The notes below the pieces were generated by a model, which was given only the letters and a program-made list of their open reading frames with translations, was not told the origin of the DNA and did not search any database. From positions 1 to 52,046 of IMG/VR virus record IMGVR_UViG_3300023176_007743: a DNA stretch of 52,046 nt. One strand, 5' to 3'. The position numbers were made by a program, and so were the translations under genes. This DNA comes from a virus. Shown piece after piece: positions 34,279 to 44,000 of this stretch (within the stretch, counting starts at the first letter, position 1; every line of letters begins with the position of its first letter).

Positions 34279-36443
34279 AAGAAATAATCAAAAAAGAAAT
34301 TCTTAAAATTCTTAAAGAAAACACAAAAAAGACAGAAAGGTCTTTTGAATTTTTTCAACGCTTGAGTGAGAGTGAAGATGCAAAAGTGAGGAAAAATGCT
34401 GCTCAAAATAAAAATTGTCCACCTAAAATATTGCGGAAATTGAGTAGAGATCGCTCATCTGTTGTTAGAAAGGCTGTTGCTACGAACGAAAATTGTCCAC
34501 CTGAAATATTGATAGAGATGGATAGAGATAAAAGCGTTAATGTTAGAAGGGGTCTTGCTAGGAATAGAAATTGTCCACCTGAATCATTGAGTTTGATGGG
34601 TGCTACTGACAAAGATGATGGTGTTAGATTGTTTGTTGCTAAAAATGAGAATGCTTCATATGGGACATTAATAAGATTGTTGCAAGATTCATCTAAAAAG
34701 AGCGATACAATTATAAAAGCAGTACAAAACAATGTAAATTACAAGCGATATGTTAAAATGATTGAGGAAGAAAATTCAAAAGAAAAAATTGATGGATATA
34801 TTGAAGATATTAGCAAAAATATTAACAAAAATTTGAAATTAATCATGAAATTTGTTCGCAATAAAATTTATGATTTTGAAAAAATAAACAAAATATTAGA
34901 AGAAAACATGCTAGAAGGTGATGTTGTAGATTTTTTTCATTCGGCTGAAAAAATCTTGAAACAAGCAAACAAAGGATATTACAAAGAAACGCCCACCATT
35001 ATTGTAACACATGATAGATACATTATAGGAGTTGAAGATTTGAAGAAAAAAATTACATCCTTTATAAGCACATATATAAAACATTTTCGGGGTGAATATA
35101 ATATTTTAGAATTTATGTCCATGATGGATAGATATATGTATCAATTATTGGAGTATTTTGAGTATGACCGTAAAGATGACAATATCAGTGCAATAGTGGC
35201 GAAACATTTTAAACAACAAGTCTATAGTTTGTTTGTCCAAAGATTACCTCGCAGAGAAATTGTACGTTATTTGAAAAACTATATGTTTGATTATATTTTT
35301 CGTTCTGAGTATGATTATGAATCATCTGAGTTACAACAAATAGGAAAAGGAAGTTTATTTGAACGTTTTGATTATGTTGTTGGAATCTTAAGTTCTATAG
35401 AGAATGGAAAAATCGATTTATCCAGACTTATTGAATTTGTTCGTCCTGATAGTAGTTTCGTTGGCAAAGATGATGATTCATACTATGTTTATGATAAAAT
35501 AACGCAGGAAAACAATGAGTTTGAATTTGTTGATAGTTTTATATTTCATATAGAAAATGAATATGATTATTTTGAAAGAGAATTACAATTTATTTTAGAT
35601 GAATATGACAATCCATATTCGTCGAATGATTATTCTTTTTTGCGTAGAAGACTTGTTGAAATGGGTCAGAGTATAGATTTATTTTCACATCACAAACTTG
35701 ATATTGATTTACTGGAGTGGTGCAAAGAACGAGTTCGCAAAATGCCTGAAATGTTTGTATTCAGACACTTGACAGACGAAGAACGAGAAATTATTTCTCT
35801 TGAAACTTATGATTTCGAACATACTACAAGTACTGGAAATAACTTACAAATTCACCTTTTTGCTAGAAGTGAAGAAAAAATAAAAAAGGGTATCGAAGCT
35901 ATAGAATTATTTTATCGATTAATGAAGGATAGAGGTATAACAGACCATGCACTTTCTTTGATAAAGACAATACGATTGACTGATGTAAGAAAGAAGGTTC
36001 GAGGAAATCTTGCGGGAGGTTATTATGACCCTAGACTTTCGAGAAGAAATTTAATTAGTGTCGATGTGAACAACGAATTGAGTCGTCTTGTTCGAGTTTT
36101 AGTTCATGAATTTGGACACTTAATTCATTACAATTCTCACCCAACAGCACAAGGTTTTTGGAGAGACTTTTTGCAAGGCGAAGCAGGGGAAGAACATGTT
36201 CCTGAAAAAATGTATGGCTGGGGAGAAAAAGAAAAATTTAAGGATGTAAGTGTATTACCAACTGATTATGCGAGTACAAATTTAAAGGAAGCATTTGCGG
36301 AGATATTTGAGGAATATATTATAGACCCTAAGAGTCTTCACTCGGAGGCTATTTATGCAGTAAGAAGGTATTTGTCTTTATCTAATTTTTACAACGAAGG
36401 TTTAAAAACACGGATACATGAGAACAAAAAACAATGGCGATAA
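34275..36443 (+). CDS. Tagged LRV-repeat zinc metalloprotease
   Basis: The 722-residue protein begins with GTG 34275, overlapping the previous TGA, and the tag MKEIIKKEILKILKENTKK (ILKE before Asn). Residues about 30-140 hold four LRV-type units (VRKNAAQNKNCPPKILRKL and following), kin to those in the proteins at the two window ends. A helical middle of about 350 residues follows, then a gluzincin domain with VLVHEFGHLIHY (H611, E612, H615) and the LKEAFAEIFEEYI helix, about 85 percent like that of the upstream gene by eye. The repeats may choose the target and the protease cut it; that is inference. Its end overlaps the next structural gene by ten bases. Confidence 0.74.
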   Translation: MKEIIKKEILKILKENTKKTERSFEFFQRLSESEDAKVRKNAAQNKNCPPKILRKLSRDRSSVVRKAVATNENCPPEILIEMDRDKSVNVRRGLARNRNCPPESLSLMGATDKDDGVRLFVAKNENASYGTLIRLLQDSSKKSDTIIKAVQNNVNYKRYVKMIEEENSKEKIDGYIEDISKNINKNLKLIMKFVRNKIYDFEKINKILEENMLEGDVVDFFHSAEKILKQANKGYYKETPTIIVTHDRYIIGVEDLKKKITSFISTYIKHFRGEYNILEFMSMMDRYMYQLLEYFEYDRKDDNISAIVAKHFKQQVYSLFVQRLPRREIVRYLKNYMFDYIFRSEYDYESSELQQIGKGSLFERFDYVVGILSSIENGKIDLSRLIEFVRPDSSFVGKDDDSYYVYDKITQENNEFEFVDSFIFHIENEYDYFERELQFILDEYDNPYSSNDYSFLRRRLVEMGQSIDLFSHHKLDIDLLEWCKERVRKMPEMFVFRHLTDEEREIISLETYDFEHTTSTGNNLQIHLFARSEEKIKKGIEAIELFYRLMKDRGITDHALSLIKTIRLTDVRKKVRGNLAGGYYDPRLSRRNLISVDVNNELSRLVRVLVHEFGHLIHYNSHPTAQGFWRDFLQGEAGEEHVPEKMYGWGEKEKFKDVSVLPTDYASTNLKEAFAEIFEEYIIDPKSLHSEAIYAVRRYLSLSNFYNEGLKTRIHENKKQWR
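35771..36430 (+). repeat. Metalloprotease module, direct repeat copy 2
   Basis: This is the partner of the module at 33589-34250, about 2180 bases downstream. Both copies end at the same codons (NEGLKTRIHENKK), so the duplicated unit stops close to the 3' end of each gene. Confidence 0.85.
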
Positions 36444-37984
36444 AACGTTACGCAGCAAATGCTGACACCACAATAACAAACGCATTTAAAACAAATTTGA
36501 CAGATCGCGGAACAGGAAGCAACATGGGCTTGTCTGATACGCTAGAAGTTTTCTCTTTATATGGACAATCCTCCGGTTCAGAAGGATATACGCAAGAATT
36601 GTCTAGGGTGCTTTTGAAATTTCCAACAGATATAATGTCTTCGGACAGAAGCGAAGGTAGTCTTCCGAACAGTGGTAGCGTGAGTTTTTTTCTTAAGTTA
36701 TATAACGCAGAACATGGCTATACTTTGCCTAGAAATGCGATATATAATATTGTTCGAGTTGTCACAGATTGGGAAGAAGGTCATGGGTTGGACATGGAAA
36801 CATATTTGGACGAAGTAAAGGGAGGGACAGGTTCTACTTGGATAGATGCAAAAAAAGGCGTTCAGTGGACTACTATAGGTGGCGATTATTTGGACACACC
36901 TGACAACTACTACAAAAAAGAATTATATCGTGGTGATGAAGATTTAGAGATTGAAATAACCGGCATGGTTGAAGGGTGGCTCAGTGATGGAAATGCAAAT
37001 TATGGTTTAGGTGTTCATTTGACATCCTCGCAAGAATCTTATTATTCTTCATCAACCGGGTTAAACACTAATGTTTTAATTCACAATCCTGATGGCTCTC
37101 AGACTTCATATTACACTAAAAAGTTTTTTGCTAGAGATTCTGAGTTTTTCTTTAAGCGTCCTGTTATCGAGGCTAGATGGGATTCTTCTAGGCATGATGA
37201 TAGAGGACAGACATATTTTTCTTCTTCTTTGATGTCCGGGGAAGACAATTTAAACACCCTTTATTTGTATAATTATGTACGAGGGAGATTAAAAAATATA
37301 CCAAATTTGACTAATGGAGTGATTTGGTTGAGTTTGTATTCTGGCTCTGTTTCTGGTTCTGATGTTTATGTGCCAACAGGTTCGAAAATACAATTGCCAG
37401 TTGGTGGAGGGGTTGTAACAAATTTAGATGTTGATGTCACAGGTGGTATTGTAGCAACTGGAATATATACAGCAAGTTTTGCACTAACATCCTCTGTGCC
37501 AAAATTAGAAAAAGTTTTTGATGTTTGGCACTATGGTGGGAATGAATTGTTCAGCGCATCTTTTTCTCCTAAAACTTTGCCATCTTATCAAACTTCCCCT
37601 AATGTCGAGTGGGTTTCTTCTGTTACGAATTTAAAGGATAAATATACAAGAAGTGAGACTGCAAGAATTAGGTTATTTACAAGAGTTAAGGGTTGGCAAC
37701 CAAACATTTGGACAAAAGCCTCTGTAGAGCCAGAATTAACCGTTGTAAACAGTGCTTCGTATGAGATTTTCCGCGCAACAGACTTAGAGAAAGTTATCCC
37801 ATTTGGAACTGGCTCTAATCTTCACACATTAATGTCTTATGATGCTTCTGGTAGTTATTTTGATTTAGATATGTCTCTTTTGGAAGGGGATACCGCTTAT
37901 GGTATTCGATTTGCATTTTACGATGAAGAGAGAAATACTTGGGATGTTCAAAAAACAGAATATAAATTTAGAGTAATAGAATAA
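36434..37984 (+). CDS. Baseplate/tail structural protein, DNRLRE-like N-terminus
   Basis: The 516-residue protein starts AIKRYAANADTTITNAF and continues with GTGSNMGLSDTLEV and ELSRVLLKFPTDIM, the pattern of DNRLRE-type beta-sandwich domains (aDt..., a GSN.G loop, then a conserved LLKF strand). The rest is Ser/Thr/Gly/Tyr-rich with repeated SGS and beta-strand patterns, as in tail fibres or wedge-surface proteins. It lies between the effector cassette and the giant wedge-like protein. The structural role is likely; the exact T4 counterpart is not clear. Confidence 0.6.
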   Translation: MAIKRYAANADTTITNAFKTNLTDRGTGSNMGLSDTLEVFSLYGQSSGSEGYTQELSRVLLKFPTDIMSSDRSEGSLPNSGSVSFFLKLYNAEHGYTLPRNAIYNIVRVVTDWEEGHGLDMETYLDEVKGGTGSTWIDAKKGVQWTTIGGDYLDTPDNYYKKELYRGDEDLEIEITGMVEGWLSDGNANYGLGVHLTSSQESYYSSSTGLNTNVLIHNPDGSQTSYYTKKFFARDSEFFFKRPVIEARWDSSRHDDRGQTYFSSSLMSGEDNLNTLYLYNYVRGRLKNIPNLTNGVIWLSLYSGSVSGSDVYVPTGSKIQLPVGGGVVTNLDVDVTGGIVATGIYTASFALTSSVPKLEKVFDVWHYGGNELFSASFSPKTLPSYQTSPNVEWVSSVTNLKDKYTRSETARIRLFTRVKGWQPNIWTKASVEPELTVVNSASYEIFRATDLEKVIPFGTGSNLHTLMSYDASGSYFDLDMSLLEGDTAYGIRFAFYDEERNTWDVQKTEYKFRVIE

Positions 37985-38023
37985 TTACTGGAGAACTTAT
38001 ATATTTTTTAAAAAGCAAAAGAC

Positions 38024-41000
38024 ATGAAAAATAAAACATATTATGAAACAGGCAAAAAAGTTGAATCTTCTAAATTTATTGAAAATTTCATCAAAAATTC
38101 TAGAAAATACATTCCTCCTGTAGATTATTCTACGGCATCTAATTTTGTTCGATATGGCTTGGCAGAACAATATTATGAAGATTCTATAAAAAGGATTTAT
38201 AAGACTTATCCATACGATGGTTCTCGCGCTGAGAAAGAAGAATGGAAGAGTGATTCTTCTCCTCTGGACATTTATTTGTATGATAATTTATATCCTAGAA
38301 CAAACGGTTATATTTCTATTGGTAACAATTGGGGAACCCAAGAGTTTATAGCGAGTGGCTATGGCGCACCTTCGACTGCATCCTACGAATATATTCAAAT
38401 CAAAGGTGGTCCAAATTTAGGCTTTGATTTGTCAGGCGACAGAGAAACACAAAAAAAAGCAAAAAATATATTTAAAAATTCTAATAAATATGACGAGTCA
38501 AAAAAGAGACAAAGCAATTTAGAGTTTAACACTACTGGAACATACAGTGGTAGCAACAACGGCATTACCGTTGAATTTTGGTACAAAAAGGAATCTTTTG
38601 TTTCGACTTTTACTGACAAAGAAGTCATATTTGATTTGTGGAATGGTCAGTCTACGACTTCAAACGACTATGGCAGGCTCACTATTGAGACTGACAATAC
38701 TGCTGCTGCAAGTCCATTCAGAATCACAGTTGCATCGGGAGCAATCGGCGTACAGTATCAAACAATTGGAGTGACACCCACGCACAGTAGCGTAGGTGGA
38801 GGAACCTGGAACCATTATGCTTTTACATTTCGAACTGTTGACGGAGATTTAGAAAGTAAACTTTACATTAATGGCAAATTAGACGACACAAAGACTTACG
38901 CTGGGCAAGGGATACAGAAGGTCACAGGCTCTTTGATTGCTAATATCGGTGCATTAAGGACTGCTCCTCAAGGAACAACAGGGCCGGTAGAAGGTCATGG
39001 CAAGATGCACTCTGCATCGCTAGATGAATTTAGGTTTTGGAAGGTTGAAAGAACAGAAGAGGAAATTGAAAGATATTGGAATACACATGTTGGTGGTGGT
39101 TCTAATACGGATGATGAAACAACAACTTTGGGTGTTTATTACAAATTTAACGAAGGCATTACTCAGACTTCATCCATTGATTCTTTGGTATTAGATTATT
39201 CTGGTCGAGTTTCGAATGGCTCTTGGGTTGGCTATGAACAATCTTTAACTCCACGTTCTACAGATTCTGCGATTGTTGAGTCTGGCTATTCAATCTCTGA
39301 GTACAAAGACCCTATTGTTTATTCGTTTCATCCAAATGTGCTTTCGTTTCTGTCTGAAATGACTAATGCCGGTTATGAGCATGACTTAGAAAACAATGCG
39401 TCTTTGTGGTCAAACATTCCTGATTGGATTGTGGAAGAGGACAGTTCGAAAGGTACAGGCGATTTAAAAAAACTCACTCAGATTATGGCAAGTTCTTTAG
39501 ATTATACTTATTTGCTGATAGAGAATTTAACAAAATATCGCAATATCAATTATCCTAGTGAAAAAAACAAGCCGATTCCTTTTGTAAAAGAATTGTTGTC
39601 AAATATGGACTTCGAGACACACAAAATGTTTGACGAAGCAACAGTGATAGAAACATTTTTGAACAAAGGGAGAGAAGGGAATTATGAAGATGATGTAAGC
39701 GAAATAAAAAACATCATATATCAAAATATATATAACAATTTACCACAAATTTACAAACAAAAAGGCACAAAAGAGTCATTTCGTAATTTATTGAGATGTT
39801 TTGGTGTCGATAGCGAACTAATGAAATTAAACGTATATTCAGATGGGGAAGAATATACGTTTAAAGATAATTTTGATTTTTCTAGCAAGCCAAGAAATTT
39901 AGTAAATTTTTATTATCCTGACCATTTAGGTGGAACTGTTTTCCAGACCACGGCAAGTGGTGATACAATAAACACTAGGTCTTTTATATCGGCATCTTCT
40001 GTACTAGCAAAGAATGACTACACTCCATTTACTGTCGAAACTGAATTTGTATTTCCAAAAAAGTTTGACCAAGTAGACAGGAATTTTATTCAAACAAATT
40101 TCATTTCGTCATCATTGTTTGGATTTTACCCAGCTTTGTCTAGCGACCAAAATGTTTTAACTTGGCAAACCCCTAACACTGCAAGTATTCAAGTTTATGC
40201 AGTGAAAGAAGAGTTATATTCAAAAAGAGCAAAATTTGTACTTACCGGCACTGTTGTAGATGAATTCCCTGTCCTAACAAGCAGTTATTATCCAGACATT
40301 TATGATGACGAAAAGTGGAATTTTTCTGTTAGTATAAGGCACAACAAATACCCTTACACTTCGTATGTTTCAGGGACAAAATTGTCCAACGAAGGCTCTT
40401 ATATATTGGAATTCTTTGGAGTAAATACAACATTAGATGTCGTGCCTAAAATTGGGAACCAAGAAAAAAGTTTTTATTTGACAGCATCTTTAACATACGA
40501 CCAAGGGCAGTCGATGCTGCGTTCTGACAAAAGAATATACGCAGGAGCGCATAGAACTAACTTCACAGGCTCAATTCTTTATAACACGGATGTTTGTTTG
40601 TCTAGCGTTCGTGCTTGGCTGGAATATTTGCCAACATCTTCTGTAATAAATCATTCAAAGTATAACGATAGTTATGGCATAAAGGGCTTATTCGAAGGTG
40701 CTGGAACATACGATGAAAATTTTGATAATATTTTTGTTCCAAAGTCTGAAACATTGTTGTTTGATTGGTATTTTTCTTCCAATACAGGTTCTGATTCGTC
40801 AGGAGAATTTTTTGTATACGACGAGACATCAGGTTCAGCAGAACAAGCAGGTCGCTATGGAGAATATGGGACAAGAATAGGCATAAGACATCCAGGTAGA
40901 GGCTATGGGTTTACATCTAATTCAGACGATGCTTTTAAATTGAATTATTTGCCAACACTGAAGCGCACATTGCCAGAATCTCTTTCAAGTGCCAATATGA

Positions 41001-44000
41001 TTGAAATATTGGATGAAAATACCGAAGTCAGAACAAAAGAAACCAGACCATCAAAGTATATTTTTCGCTTTGAAAAAAGCATGTATCAAAATATATCTGA
41101 AGATATGATAAATTATTTAGATACAATTGTTGAATTTAATAATTTGATTGGTGAGCCTGTCAATCGCTATAGAAAATCATATAAAAAGCTTGACAAATTA
41201 AGACATTTATATTTTTCAAAAGTTGAAAATGAGCCAGACTTAGAAAGATTTTTGGAATTTTACAAGTGGATTGATTCAGCAGTTGTCAAAATGCTAAGTC
41301 AGATGCTACCGGCGTCCACTAAAACACCGGAAAGGATAGCGAACACTGTAGAGTCTCATGTTTTTGAAAGGAACAAATTTCAACACAAGTTTCCTTTTCT
41401 GGAAATCAAAACTTCTACTACTGGAAACATCAAAGGACACAAACCTTATCAGTGGAAAGATTATCATGCTCCAATTGGCTTAAGCGAAGAAGAAAATGGT
41501 TTGTGGTGGAATAAAAAATCTAAATTAGATACTAATATCTGGAACTTAAATGCAGATGTTGAAAGTAATCGCTTGGCGATTGGACGCATTCAGGACGAAA
41601 AAACCAATAGAAATGAAAAAAATCCTTATTTTTATTCGTTATCGCGCACGAAAGAATTGGGTGGGGGTGTCAACTTCAATTCGCAAAAAAGATTCGTCTA
41701 TGTGGATGTATTGCACCCTAATGGACCTCTTTATCAAAACTTGTTGGTTGTGTCTGGTGCTTTCCTTGAAGAACCAAGGAGCAAATACAACACAAAGCAA
41801 AAAGATGCTGCTTATCATCCCATAAAAACCAAGAAATATAAGTTCAGCGTATATTCAAATAAGGGCAATATATCTGGTTCTGGCAAGGAATTGGCCCCTT
41901 TTACAATTGTTTCTTCTTCTGTATCTGGGGTGTTGGCTGGAAACAATTCTAAGAATCTAGCGATCGCAAATTATCACCACGACCAGTATGGCAGAGAAAA
42001 GCCATTTCAAGGACCATTTACTGAAGAGCATGTGGGTGGATACCAATGGAGACATATCGCATTAAATACTGGTTCTAATTTAGACGACAGAAGCAATCGT
42101 CCTGAAAAGTTTGGTGGAATTGTCGATGGAACAGAATTTTTATTGGTTCCTAGTGATTATGAAAGTACAAACAATCCCCCTGCATCTTGGAGTAGAGATG
42201 GATTAGTAAAACGTTATTTGAACGTCAAAAACATCAAAACTCTTACAACAAGGCGAGTGTTAGGCAATTTTAACAAAAACTATCAAGTTGTAAGTACAAC
42301 AGGAAGAACAGATAATAATATATATTTTCGTAGAAATATGGGAATTAGCGGAACAAACATTGTTTCCTCTTCGTTGGCATCCAATTTAATAAATTATGGT
42401 GTCGCTAGAAGAGATTTGACTGGTTCCTTATCGGTCTTTGCTGTTCGTTTTAACGCTCCGGGTGGACTTGAAACTTCTAATGGTTTTTTGGATGTCGAAG
42501 CAAACGAATTGTCAGTATATAATTCTTTGAATTGGAGAAATTGGAGAAATAGAACTCAACTTAACGAATTTTGGAACAGTGCATCTTATCAGTATGGAAT
42601 CGACAATGTAGCATCTCCGGTGTCTGCCTCCGAACACAAAATGCATAGAAATACTTTCTACAGAATTGAAAAGTCTGGCAGTTCTTTTGTTACAGCATCT
42701 GTAAACAATACATTTTTGTTTACCAACTCTATCCCTTCCAGCGATTTAAATTACACTTGGATACGAAAAACTGCAACTACTGCTAGTGGAAATCCAATAA
42801 ACAACCAAAATGTTCCGTTTAGATACTCTGTGGGTTCAACACACGACAACAAGCACAGGAGCATTACCTTTGTAAGTCAAAGTGATTTTGGTAGTTACAA
42901 GAATTTGTTTTCAGGTATAAGGTATTTTGGTCTGCCAAACCCATACGTTCCTGCTGCTGAGTTTATTCCTGTAGATTATGTAAACTTAAATACAATTATA
43001 TATGAGCCGATTACAAGCTCAACAAACACTTTGGGCTATCCTAGTTTGGTTGCTACAGATATAGATGGAGACAATATTTTTACTGCAAATTACATTAATA
43101 AAGTCATAACTCCTGGAGATGGAACTGAAGAAACGCAAAATACTACTGGTATACCAGGATTAGCATCGATTTTGCAAGCAATCAACTGTCACAGAAATGG
43201 AGCAGGAGGGTGGGAAGTATGGAAGCAAACTAGAATAGCAAACCATCCAGTGGCTCGACATATGAGAAGAAACAACATTTTTTCTGTTGCAAAAACTCCT
43301 ACGCAGAATTTGTTGCAGGGAGATAATTTTATCCCCATAAAACCTTACGAATTCGAAAATTATATAGAATCATGTGTCGATAATAACAATTATCCGCTTC
43401 AAGTTCTGCTTGAAATTAGCGGAAATGTTATATCTTTAAATAATTCGTATTCAAATGTTGTAAATGCTTTTGCAGAGGAAAAACTCAACATTGATGCTGT
43501 AAACAGAGAAAAATATACAAAATATCAAGACTTGTTCGATTTGTATGGCAACCCAGATTCTTTGTATCGAGACAACTTTATTGAATTAAGGTACAAAGAA
43601 TCTGTCTTTCCGACAAAAAAATACATCAATATCTCCAGAAACAGAAGAAGAACTTTCTTTTTGGAATCGGGTGGTTATGGACATAATGGATTTGATAGAA
43701 ATGTATACCAAAGAACTAATTATTGGCCTGATACTATTGAGCGAACTGATATAGACGGTGCAACTCCGTTTAAAAACGCTGTTGATTATCGATGGGGTAG
43801 GAGTGTATATCCATTTGGCAATTCAAGAATATGGCATAAAATAGAAGATACAGCATACATCCCTATTCTTGAAATAAGAGAAAGAATCAAGACAGGCTCT
43901 TATGACGGTGAACTTTCTAATTTTACTACATCTAGTGTAACTAATTTTCCTTATGTTGACGCAAATGTCCAAGGGATGTTAGGGTCGGGGCAGTCTTACT

